Source: Caenorhabditis remanei
Lineage: Eukaryota > Nematoda > Chromadorea > Rhabditida > Rhabditidae
Assembly: GCF_010183535.1 (NCBI RefSeq)
Contig: NC_071330.1
Location: 16,411,717 to 16,475,716 of the forward strand
Length of the DNA: 64,000 nt
Reading direction: 5' to 3'
Shown here: one piece after another, positions 31,541-41,721 of the stretch
Layout: each line of letters opens with the position of its first letter
How positions within the stretch are numbered: position 1 is the stretch's first letter
Made by a program: the position numbers and the translations under genes
Notes under the pieces: model-generated
Database searches by the model: none
What the model saw: only the letters and a program-made list of their open reading frames with translations
What the model was told of the DNA's origin: nothing

Positions 31541-33159
31541 TTTGGTTTCAGAATGGTTTTTTGTAAAATTTGAGTCATTTTTAAACAATTTTAAATTAAG
31601 AATCTGATTTCTAATTTTACAAAATGAAAAACACTTTTATTTTCGAAATTTTTAATGGCCCTATTTTTATTCCTTGAGCATAGTACAAGTAGTATACGCA
31701 AAATATTCTCATTTTTGCGACGTATGAGCACAGGTAAACCCCTGGGGAACACAAATGGAACCGCGCGGTAGCGTATATGAGGCCGATTTGGAACTCCACG
31801 TGAAAATACTTATCCATATGAAAAGTTTAAAAGCTCATAACTCGGCTCTCATAGACGTTTAGCAGGTTTTGACTGCAGAAATAGACTCCCCGTGGTCGAA
31901 AGTACCTATAACAAAATTTATAGATCCTTTGAAAGTGCCGTCTCAAAAGACTCCCCCTTGTTAGATTTACCGCTTCTAAATGTACCTATGTCTATAATTT
32001 CCAGGAAATACCCTTAAGCCACACAATTGTTTTCCTGATGTCAGCCACAATAATAAACTGCTCTTCCTTCATTTTCTCTAAAAAAGTGGGGAATGAATAG
32101 AGAGATGGGTCACTAAAGTCATCCCTTCCTCCCCCCCCAGCTACCCTTAATATTCTCTGTTTGTTCTTTTTCTTCCTTTATTTCCTTCTTCTTCTCATTC
32201 GTCTTCTCATCTTTTCATAGGAGAGACAAAGAAATTTCTGGAAAATTTGAAAACTGGAGGGATATAGAGAAGGGAGGGGGGTTAATGAGTGGTATCTTTA
32301 ATAGCTGTGTCATTTTAGTATTGTTCTTTGGGAAATTTTTGAAAAAACTATAGAAATTCAGAAATTTGAGATTCTAAAACTGAAAAAATGGGAAAAAATC
32401 TAGAAGTTTCCATACTTTTAAAGTGTTTTTCTTATTATAAATACTGTATGACTATCTGTATGTCTGTCTGTGTGTTCATCTATCCAGATGTCCACTATTC
32501 CAATTTGCGAAGTCAATCCTTATCGCTCACTAACATTACTTAAAGCTAGTGTATCTCGGACGTCCAAACATCCATCTGTGTGTCTGTCTGTGTGTCCCTC
32601 AATCCAGATCCGGATGTCCGGATGTCCAATGTCTGTATGTCACAATGTTTGTCCAGATGTCCATATACCTTTTAAAATTCTTTCAAACATTTTTTCTGGA
32701 AGTTTTTTTTTTTGCAAAAATTGTGTTTTTTTCCTTAAATCGAATTTTCTGAACTTCATTTTATCTTTTTTGTTATCTTGTTCCATGTCTATATCGTTCT
32801 AAAATATATATGATTTCATTTTTTTTGACATTTTTTAGGCCACCCAAAATTTTTTATTTTTTGGATTTAAAAAAAATAGTTTTTGAACTTACGCACTTCC
32901 GACTTCCATGACCCTTAGAACAAACATGTGAGCGTAGTAAGATCACATAAATTAAATATGTGAGAAAAAAGAGCACAAAGTATGTTCAAGGTGAATAAAA
33001 AAAGGCAATTAAAAATTACGAAAAAATTTTCTTTTTAGATAATTTTTTCTTTTTTCTAAAATAATTTTTGCGTTAAAAATCAAATGTTTTAGTTAAAATT
33101 GTTAAAAAGTATCTATATTTCACAGAAAAAAACCAAAAACTTTGAAACCAAAAGAGACA

Positions 33160-33410
33160 GAGAGAGGGAGACGCAGAGAAACCAGACACTCTCGCTTCTC
33201 TGCGTCTCTCATTGCTAGCTGGGCGCACTTCAAACGCTTATATCTCCCCAGTCATGATAGTTACAAAAAAGTTGTCAACTACAAAAATGCTCTTAAAATT
33301 CTCTACATTTTTGTTGTTGATAATTTTTTGATAGCTATTGTAGCTTTCGAAATATAGCGTTTTGAAGTTGAACACCCACTATAACAAACAGTCTCACTTC
33401 CCCTCTCTCA
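33160..33410. repeat. Composite palindromic repeat, copy 9
   Basis: Outer left end GGGAGACGCAGAGAAACCAG plus its local inverse TTCTCTGCGTCTCTC; inner hairpin TTGTCAACTACAAAAATG / TTTTTGTTGTTGATAA. It lies about 430 bases before the channel gene start. Confidence 0.75.
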
Positions 33411-33828
33411 TAGCCAAAAACTTTTTTAAGATTTTGCTGAAAATTGGTATATAGACTAAATAAAGCACACTGAATTCAAAAATTTAAATTTCAGATTGAT
33501 CTGAATCAGGTAAATATAAGATTTACCAACAAAAAAAATTTCTTTTTTTCTCTCACTCTGAAACATTCAATCATTCGTCACCTCCCAGACCTCAAAACCC
33601 GTCAACATTCTTTCGTTTTCTATTTTAGTGTCCCATGAGGATTCCATGATTTCCAATATCCTTCGCCATTTTTTGGGGCATTTTTTAGGGGGTCGGGTAC
33701 TCTCTCATCTCTATCTATACCCGAGAAAAAGAAAAAACGAGAAACCAACAAAAAAAAAGAATAATGGAATCTCTTGTGTTGCCTTTCAACACTTTCTTAG
33801 CATTTTTTTTTCAGATTTTCTATATACA

Positions 33829-33836
33829 TTTTTCAG
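33829..33836 (+). other. Probable SL trans-splice acceptor
   Basis: TTTTTCAG ends one base before the channel gene's ATG at 33838, with no upstream coding exon: the usual arrangement for SL1 addition. Confidence 0.65.
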
Positions 33837-33837
33837 A

Positions 33838-36800
33838 ATGCTTCCCTACATAATCCTGTCAATCCTTATCCGGTTAGGCTCGGCACTTGGAGCTGGTGGT
33901 AAAGTGCTCGAGAAGTATGGGAAGCAAGTGCAGTAAGCATGGCTTTTACTTCTGTTTTATTCTCTTCATCCCCTTAAAAAACCAATAGCGAAAGCGCAGA
34001 GAAACGAGAGTGTCTTGCTTCTCTGCGTCTCTTTCCTCCTCACTCTCAGCTTGAAACGGTTGTATCTCAAAAGTGTGAATAGCTAGAAAAAAGTTGTTAA
34101 CTAATAAAATATAGAGAATTTTAAGCGCTACATTTTTGTAGTTGATTACTTTTGTCTTGCTATTTACACTCATGACGTATAACGGTTATAAGAGAGCGTA
34201 CTATAAAATGAGAGAGTAGGGGGGAGGAGAGAGCGTAGAGAAACGAGGTGTCTAGTTTCTCTGCGTCTCGTCTCTCTTACTCTTTCAACCATTTTGACAG
34301 TTGATCCTTCAAATGTTTGTCAAGATTATTTTCGCTAAAAATCGGCTAAAATAGGATTTTACAAAAAAAATATTTGTAAATTGTTTTCTAAGCTTTTCCT
34401 ATTTTGCTATTATCTGACTATGAGTTTTATGCGATTTTCGATTTTCGCTTCAAATTTTAAGTTTTTTCCTCAATTTCCCAACTTTTTTGCAAAGCAACGC
34501 CAAAGACGCAGAGAAAACAGACACTCTCTCTTCTCTGCGTCTCTCCATGCTAGCTGCGCGCACTTCAAACGCTTATATCTCCTCAGTCTTGATAGTTATC
34601 AAAAAGTTGTCAACTACAAAAATGTAGCACTTGAAATTCTCTACATTTTTTTAGTTGAAAACTTTTTGATAGCTGTTTTGCTTTTTGAGATATTTCAATT
34701 TAATTTGGTTAAATTTATTTTACTTCAAAAAACCCGATTTTGCTAACACATTTTCAGATTATCTCCACCAACAACGTCATCCTATCAAGAATGGTTTGAC
34801 TCGAATCGAGTGCATAGTACTAGAAATAACACGAATATCGAGGATTTTAAGACGCAATTGAGGAGGTCGTTGGGTGAGTTTTTATGCTTAGCTAGCCTCT
34901 AGACGCCGTATCTCCTTCAAATAAACAGCTATCAAGAAATTGTCAACTACTAAGTTGTAGCCCTTGAAATTCTCTACAACTTTGTAATTGTCAACTTTTT
35001 TATAGCTATTCCAGGTTTTAAGAAATAAAAGGTATTATAGAAAATAATATTTCAGAAAACACAACCGCCGCTTATAACGCAACTTTTATGCAACAACTCG
35101 TTGAAGAAAGACAGCAATTTCTGGAGAAACTGAATGAAGGTAAGCAAAGCTGCTCTAATAATTTAATCCATAATTAGCGAATTCTCAGTAGAGCGCGTTT
35201 CCAACCTTTCCCTTTTTTTCATTTTTTTTTCAATCCCCCACCTCACCGAGCGCCGCCCTCCCCTCTCCTTTGTCTACCCCCCTTGCCCTCCCTCTCCGTC
35301 GTGCAGTCATGTCCGAGTGGTTAAGGAGTTTGACTCGAAATCAAATGGGCTCTGCCCGCGTAGGTTCGAATCCTGCTGACTGCGAATCCTTTTTGTTTTC
35401 TTTTTTATTGATAGTAAAGGGGTTGGATATTGATTATAAAGATAAATTAAATACTTTTTTGACTTCCAGGCCAGTTCATAAACGACCAGAGGCGACTGGT
35501 AGAGGAGTTATTGGACCCAAATTATTATGAGAAAACAGTCCACCCAAGAAGAGATTATACGAGGCCGACAAGGGTGAATTTGAGTATGAGCTTGTATCAA
35601 ATATTGGACGTGGTAAGTCAGCTGAAAATACGCTCTACCGAACAGACAGTTTTCCAGGACGAACATATGCAAAGTATCGAAGTGAATGTCTGGATGGTTC
35701 AGCACTGGTACGACGAGTTTTTAGATTGGAATCCTGCGGATTACGGTATGATTAACCGGACCATAGTGCCATATCATCAAATATGGATTCCGGATACTTA
35801 TCTTTATAATAGGTATAATAGGCACATCGCCCAAATTTAATAAAAAAATACATTTTAAAAATTTTCAGCGAAGAACTTGAACAGAAAAAGACAGAGTCTC
35901 TGATGAATGCTCAGCTTGAAACGGGTCATTGGGATCAGAAACAAACGGGAGCCAAGGTCCAATTGATGTTCCCTGCGATATACAAGTTATCTTGTCGAAT
36001 GGATGTTAGATGGTTCCCGTATGATAGGCAGAATTGCACATTTATCATTTCTAGTTGGACACATGATAAGGCAAGTTCATTCTAATTGTGAGAAAAAGAT
36101 ACAAAAAAGAAAGAAAAATACCTTAATTTTACTTTCTACGATTCGCAATTACAATTACAAAAAGAAACAAAAAATAAAAAAGATTTACGCAGTCAGCAGG
36201 ATTCGAACCTACGCGGGCAGAGCCCAATTGATTTCTAGTCAATCTCCTTAACCACTCGGACATGACTGCACACCGGAGAGAGCGGCGGGAGGGCGTAAAC
36301 AAGAGTGGGGGAATGCGAGGCGGCGGCGGCCTGCCGCAGAGAAGAGGAGGAATGGAGGAATGTTGCAAACGCGCTCTATGGAGAATTTTATATAAATAGA
36401 GCGATTTTGCCATTTATCGTGGATTTTAATTGAATTTTTCGAAAATTCCAGCAAACCATCGACTACTGGCCGCTAAGTTCCACGGTAAACTTGGGAAATA
36501 TGGCGAGAAACGACGAGTGGGAAGTGATAAGTTTCGAATTCGTGAGAGTCGAAGAGTCATTCAAGTGTTGTGCTGCTCCGTGGGTGATGTTATACGCTCA
36601 TCTGGTGATACGAAGGAAACCGTTGTATTATATGATTAATTTGGTGATTCCCACATCGATTATCACGATTGTAGCGGTGACCGGGTTCTTTACGCCGACA
36701 AGCTCGAGTAGTGAGAGGGATGAGAAGTTGTGAGTTTTTTTGAATACAAGAAGAAGGGAGAGACGCAGAGATATCAGAGAAATCAGACACTCTCGCTTCT

Positions 36801-39800
36801 CTGCGCCTCTGCTCGCGCACTCTCTGCTAGATGCCCACTACCCACTTCAAACGCCTATATCTCCCCAGTCTTGATAGCTATCAAAAAGTTTTTGGCTACA
36901 AAAATGTAGTTCTTGAAATTCTCTACATTTTACTTGTTGAAAACATTTTGATAGGTATTATAGCTTTGGAGATACAATCGGTTCAAGCCACGCGACTCTT
37001 CTGAGAGGCGTAGACACCTAGAGTGTCTCGTTTCTCTGCGTCTCTCAACTCATTTTTTTCAGATATTTGGGTATCAATACCCTTCTCACAATGTCTGTAA
37101 TGATGCTTATGGTTTGTAATCAAATGCCATCAACGAGTACCTACGTGCCACTGATGAGTGAGTTTTTTTTGTTGAAAAATTTTTCGCAGAGAAAAAAAAC
37201 TTTTTTGAATGGAATTTTTTGGAATTTTTTGATATTACCAATGTCCTTGATCCCTTTAATTCCCTAAAACCTGTAAAATATTCCAGGTTGGTACTATATC
37301 GGCATAATTATGGTGATAGTGGTGGGCACGTTCCTGGCAACCGGTGTCCTCGCGATTCATGGACAGAAACATTATAATAAACCGATTTCTGATCGGATAA
37401 GGAGGTTGATTTATAATCCGTTTGTCGAGTTTTTTATATTGAGGTAAGTCATTAGTAGAAGTGGGGAGACGCAGAGAGACGAGAGCGTCTCACTTCTCTG
37501 CGCTCTCTTTTCTTGTTCTTTAACTTTGAAACGTTGTATCTCAAAAGTTATAATAGCTAGCACAAAATAATCAACTATGAAGTTATAGAAAATTTTAAAA
37601 ACTACTTTTTTGTAGTTGACAACTTTTTTGTAGCTGTCGAGGCTAGTGAGATATAAGAGATGGAAATATAAGGTGTAGAAGAAAAAGGGGAGAGACGCAG
37701 ATTAAGCGAGGGTGTCTTGTTTCTCTGCGTCTCTCTATATTTTTTTTGAAGTGTTGCTGGAATTAGTGTCAAAAACGGGAAATTGGTGAATTCAAGGTAT
37801 TAACTGACGAAAAAATTCAGAAGGAAGAAATTGTTTTCAAGAAGAGAGACGCAGAGAAACACGCAGGTCGGTTAGTCTGCGCCCTAAAACTGTAACTTAC
37901 ATTCAAACGACTATAACTCAAAAACTTGGACATTTACAAAAAAGTTGTCAACCGCAAAAATGTAGCCTTTGAAGTTTGCTATATTTTTTTAACAAATTGT
38001 GTTTTGATAGGCAAATTAGTTAATGAGAAAAATTGGGTCAAAGTTTGTACTTTATAACGCTTGGTTTCGGAACGGTTGCTGACTTTCCACGTGTATAATT
38101 TACTAAATATAATTGTTATCAAAAAGTTACTGAATGCATAAATTATCAACATGAAATTTGCAATATTTCACTAGTTGACAACTTTTTTCTAGCACTTTTC
38201 AATTTTGAGAAACAGTGCTTCAAAATTTCTGAAAAAAATGTAAAAATTTTTTTTTAATTCAATATTTTCAGCCCTCCAACGTCTCTAATCGATTTATGGA
38301 CGGAATTCGGTGTAATCTCCGAACAGCGACATTCAACTAACCTGGATCCTCTACTAATTCAGAATATGGATCCAATTACAGCAGTGAGTCATTTTTCAGA
38401 TCTACTATTCCCATACTTGCAACGGGCCGGGCCGGGCCGATTTGAGAATTTTCACCGGCCCGGCCCGGCCCGGCCCGGCCCGGCCCGGTCGGCCCGGGTC
38501 ACAGTACAAAAATTTGAAAATTTGAATTTTTTTGAAATTTTTTTGATTTTTTCGCAAAAAAGTCGAATTTTCGACAATGTTTTTACATCTCGATAAAACT
38601 CAAGTGTACATAGGATTTTTGACTATTTTTGATGAAAATTTCAAAAAATTTCGAAAAATTTTGTGAAAAAATTGTGCTCATTTTTTGACTCCGGGCCGAT
38701 ATTTTGCAAGTCTGACTATTCCTCCATTCCCCCATCTATCTCTGTCGCTTCGTTATCCCCCATTTGTCTCGTCTTTCAGTTGCTTGTCTCATTTTCAGAA
38801 AGATTTTCAGAAAGACCCTCAACACTTCTTCGGCTCCATTTCCTCCCAAATGTGTGATCTACAATCGACTTATAGCTACACGGCGAGACTGGCGACGATC
38901 ACAAGACAGTATACTCAACATGTAATAATAGTTTTCAATCCCTTAGTTTCCCTTATTTTGTGTTAGAATATATATAGAATAGACGAAGAATTGGTGCTTC
39001 TTTGAAAAAAACGAGCGAGAGAGAGAGTGAGAGAGACGCAGACGACGCGTGTGAAGCCTGAGGCGCCGGCCGTTCCATATGAACGCCCTCCGCCACCACT
39101 CTTGGTCGTGCAGTTATGTCCGAGTGGTTAAGGAGATTGACTTGAAATCAATTGGGCTCTGCCCGCGTAGGTTCGAGTCCTGCTAACTGCGTTACGTTTT
39201 TTCTTTTTTTGGTTTTTTGTAGTTGTAATTGCGGGTCCTAGAAATGAAAATTAAGGAACTTTTTTGACTTTCTAGGAAGAAAAAATGAAAAAGGTTATTT
39301 TTAGTTAATTTTATGTTTTGTTACTAATGTTTTGTTACTAACACAGCGTCACCATCAATAAGTTTTTTTTAAGTTTTTGAGTGAAATTATTAGTTTTTTT
39401 TTTATTACAAAACCCCACCTTTTCTAACAATTCACACGGTTTGAACCGCTCGCCAAAAACAAATTAAAAATTAAATTAAATTCCAGGCCAAAATGAAAGC
39501 GCTTCGAAAAAATCAATACCGGATGAGTATGGATACGAGTCAGGCGAGGAGTGTCAAGAAGCAGAAGATGCAGAGGAGGTGAGATTTTTTATTTACGAGA
39601 ATTAGTGTAGATTTACGAGGTTTTTTTAATGTGAGAAAAAAAACTAAAAAATTTTCCAAAAAATTTTTTTAACAAAATTATTTTTTCAAAATTTTTTCAA
39701 ATTTTCCAGATGTTCCCTGGAATGGGAATTCCTGGCCAACGTGCTCGACAGAATCCTACTTACCGTATTCTGTGGGTTTACATTCGCTGTATTTGTGATT

Positions 39801-39860
39801 CTCATCGGTTTCGACTCACTTTTCACAGTTCATACGAAAGCCGCGCCGAAGACTATGTAG
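33838..39860 (+). CDS. Cys-loop ligand-gated ion channel subunit (nicotinic receptor-like)
   Basis: Thirteen exons: 33838-33932, 34758-34873, 35056-35139, 35470-35612, 35658-35812, 35869-36070, 36452-36729, 37063-37157, 37287-37443, 38272-38383, 38799-38921, 39487-39578, 39710-39860. They sum to exactly 601 codons (600 aa). Order: signal peptide ([16 protein letters not shown]), a long N-terminal extension, the ligand-binding domain with WIPDTYLYN (loop A), Cys-loop [15 protein letters not shown] (13 residues between Cys), ISSWTHD (loop B) and a CC pair in FKCCAAPW (loop C); M1 after [15 protein letters not shown]2 [16 protein letters not shown] with PSTS; M3 [13 protein letters not shown]; a cytoplasmic loop; M4 [19 protein letters not shown]. 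The CC pair makes it alpha-like. M2 has Glu at -1' (cation type) but Tyr at 2'. Intron 6 has a GC-AG boundary. Ligand unknown; closest to orphan nematode ACR/LGC subunits. Confidence 0.92.
33990..34275. repeat. Composite palindromic repeat, copy 10 (channel intron 1)
   Basis: Outer ends GCGCAGAGAAACGAGAGTGT / TTTCTCTGCGTCTCG; inner left arm changed to CTAATAAAATATAG. Confidence 0.75.
34500..34700. repeat. Composite palindromic repeat, copy 11 (channel intron 1)
   Basis: A second copy in the same intron: AAGACGCAGAGAAAACAGAC with the near-perfect hairpin TTGTCAACTACAAAAATGTA / CTACATTTTTTTAGTTGAAA; the right outer end is missing. Confidence 0.75.
34915..35010. repeat. Palindromic repeat core only, copy 12 (channel intron 2)
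   Basis: Only the inner hairpin survives: TTGTCAACTACTAAGTTGTA / CTACAACTTTGTAATTGTCA. Confidence 0.65.
35303..35384 (+). tRNA. tRNA-Ser (anticodon CGA), intronic
   Basis: An 82-nt class II cloverleaf: acceptor GCAGTCA/TGACTGC, D arm with TCCGAGTGGTTAAGG, anticodon stem TTTGA/TCAAA with loop CTCGAAA (anticodon CGA at 35336-35338), variable arm GGGC-TCT-GCCC, T arm TAGG...CCTG. In channel intron 3, sense strand. Confidence 0.93.
36188..36269 (-). tRNA. tRNA-Ser (anticodon AGA), intronic antisense
   Basis: Same 82-nt class II body as at 35303. On the minus strand the anticodon stem is ATTGA/TCAAT with loop CTAGAAA, anticodon AGA. It lies inside channel intron 6, the one with a GC donor, antisense to the host gene. 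Confidence 0.93.
36753..37049. repeat. Composite palindromic repeat, copy 13 (channel intron 7)
   Basis: Fills most of the 333-bp intron. Both outer ends are retained (GGAGAGACGCAGAGA; TTTCTCTGCGTCTCTC); the inner hairpin is partly decayed. Confidence 0.75.
37463..37732. repeat. Composite palindromic repeat, copy 14 (channel intron 9)
   Basis: Outer ends GGAGACGCAGAGAGACGAGA / TTTCTCTGCGTCTCTC; inner left arm degraded, right arm TTTTTTGTAGTTGACAAC. Confidence 0.7.
37843..38010. repeat. Composite palindromic repeat, partial copy 15 (channel intron 9)
   Basis: Left outer end GAGAGACGCAGAGAAACACG and the inner TTGTCAACCGCAAAAATGTA remain. A more degraded copy may follow at about 38110-38215. 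Confidence 0.6.
38412..38714. mobile_element. hAT-like MITE with internal GGGCC repeats, copy 2
   Basis: Ends CATACTTGCAA / TTGCAAGTCTG are flanked by an exact 8-bp direct repeat ACTATTCC (38404-38411 and 38715-38722). The interior is a GGCCC/GGGCC array plus AT-rich DNA. Same size class as the copy at 22705-23009. It lies in channel intron 10. Confidence 0.85.
39110..39191 (+). tRNA. tRNA-Ser (anticodon TGA), intronic
   Basis: 82-nt class II tRNA of the same type: acceptor GCAGTTA/TAACTGC (compensated pair relative to the other two), anticodon loop CTTGAAA with TGA at 39143-39145, variable arm GGGC-TCT-GCCC. In channel intron 11, sense strand. Confidence 0.93.
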
Positions 39861-39884
39861 TTGTCCCGCTGTATCTCTGGAGCG

Positions 39885-40010
39885 TATAGAGATAGAAAAA
39901 AGTTGTCAATTAATAAAATGTAGAGAATAAAATCTGCTACATTTTTGTACTTGGCCATATTTTTATAGCAGTAAGAGGTAGGGAGATAAAACGCGTTGAA
40001 GGTAAAATAA
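39885..40010. repeat. Palindromic repeat core, copy 16
   Basis: TTGTCAATTAATAAAATGTA paired with CTACATTTTTGTACTTGGCC, directly after the channel stop codon, so it is probably in the 3'UTR. Confidence 0.65.
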
Positions 40011-40473
40011 TTATTGTTGGTTTGAAGCACTGCCTTTTATTGCTATAAAAATATGGTCAACTATAAAAAGGTAACAAATTTTATTTTCTACACTTATTTA
40101 ATTACCAATTTCCTTCTAACAATCAGCCCTCCCCTTGATATCTTGTTTATCTGTTTATCACCCCGATCACTCACACACCAAATCACATTTCTTATCATAT
40201 TACCCTTGTCTCCATATTTTTTTGTTTCGAATTATCACGAATGTTTTCTTTTTTTCATGTGTCCTATGTTTTCTGGAATAAATTGGAATTAGAATGATAA
40301 ATGTTTGATAGGAAAAATATAAAAATATAAACAACTAGAAACCAAGAAATCAGAAAATTGAAAGTACGTAGGCTACAACAAAAACAATATATACGGTATC
40401 CAGACATGGGGACAGATCGACAGACAGATTGTAAAAAGGGTATTGATACCCAAATACCTAAAACATGTGAGTT

Positions 40474-40742
40474 AAGAGACGCAGAGAAACGAGACACTCT
40501 AGGTGTCAACGTCTCTCTGGATAGCCCCCTGGTTTTCAACGCTTGTATCTCAAAAGCTATGATAGCTATCAAAAAGTTGTCAACTAATAAAATGTGGAAA
40601 ATTTCAAGAGCTACATTTTTGTAGTTAATAATTTTTCGATAGCTATCAAGACTGGGGAGATATAACCGTTTGAATAGCTAGCAAGGAGAGTGCGCGCGGA
40701 GAGACGCAGAGAAGCGAGAGTGTCTGATTCTCTGGGTCTCTC
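40474..40742. repeat. Composite palindromic repeat, copy 17
   Basis: Complete: AAGAGACGCAGAGAAACGAG at the left, GAGACGCAGAGAAGCGAGAG and a TCTCTGGGTCTCTC end at the right, with the inner hairpin. Confidence 0.75.
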
Positions 40743-41721
40743 TCTTTTTTGGTTATATAGCGGTTTTTTGTGAAATAACGATGAAAACCTATCTTACTTA
40801 TGGGTTTCAGTAATTTTAAGGATTTTTCGAGAATTTTTTATTCAAAATTGCAAAAAAGTTTTCGGAAAATGTAAATTTCAGAACTTTGACCTCGTTTTTC
40901 TCGAATACCAGACCTCGACGGCAAAAACTGGATATATTTGAAATCAGCGTGGTTTCAGCTTTCCAATGATATAGGTCACGTTAGATAACTTCAGATTGAT
41001 TCTATGACCTTTCCTAGAGCTTCATTTTTATAGTTGACTGTTTTTTGATGCATATCTCAAAAGTGGGCGGACCTATCGAAAAACGGTCAACTACAAAAAT
41101 AAAACTCAAGTTATGATCTACACAACCAATATACTTTTGGGTAACTTAGGATTGGTTAGTGTACGAAGACAAGTGCCCAAAGTGAGGTATACTGTAGAAA
41201 TGATATTAACCGTTGGGTTTGTGCAATTTTTTTCATATTTTTCAACTTTTTTAAAAATAAATTACAGACTTTTATAGATCATCTTCAAAGCTATCCGTTC
41301 AGTTAAGATTGCCGTCGTGGGACATAGGAAATCCAATTTTTGTAATTGAAACACCTTCAAAATCTGCGACACTTTTAAAGTTACAGCAGTTTTTTTGCGT
41401 GTCCTATAGTACCTAGTGACTATTGTGGCTTCTTTGTCTTCCTCTTCCCCTCAAAAAGTGTTCAATGACTTCACTATATTTTGTAGTCTCCCCCTGCAAA
41501 ACAATGAACTTTTCCTCTTTTCCTCTTGATCACAATCCGGCAAATGAACTATGTAGTCCCCTTCTATCACAATTTCACATGAAACACATCAACCATCTCG
41601 TGAACGAGAGACCGATGATGTCGTCGACTGATCGACACCGATCAAATTGTCGCGTTAGGCTCCGCCCACTGAATAGAGGAGACAAAAAGGGAAGGGTTGC
41701 TTCCATTCATAACAACAAACC

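Larger units (their letters stand above)
29377..33828. other. 4.4 kb without a recognisable gene
   Basis: Contains degenerate TGTCTGTCTGTGTGTCC / GATGTCCGGATGTCC simple repeats (about 29800-30000, 30225-30260, 32455-32660), AT-rich runs and three palindromic repeats entered separately. At 30290-30360 a B-box-like GGTTCAATTCC occurs without a cloverleaf. Open frames of up to about 150 codons lack signal peptides, splice context or familiar motifs. Confidence 0.5.
39861..41721. other. Channel 3' region and intergenic DNA, no further gene seen
   Basis: An AATAAA at about 40276 could end the channel transcript. Palindromic repeats lie at 39885-40010 (core) and 40474-40742, with a further decayed core around 41030-41110. 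No supported exons. Confidence 0.5.

Noticed and set aside
34381..34746. Recurring short frames with [20 protein letters not shown] peptides
   Set aside because: They appear at every palindromic repeat copy (also 2200, 31300, 33200, 39950) and are translations of the hairpin arms.
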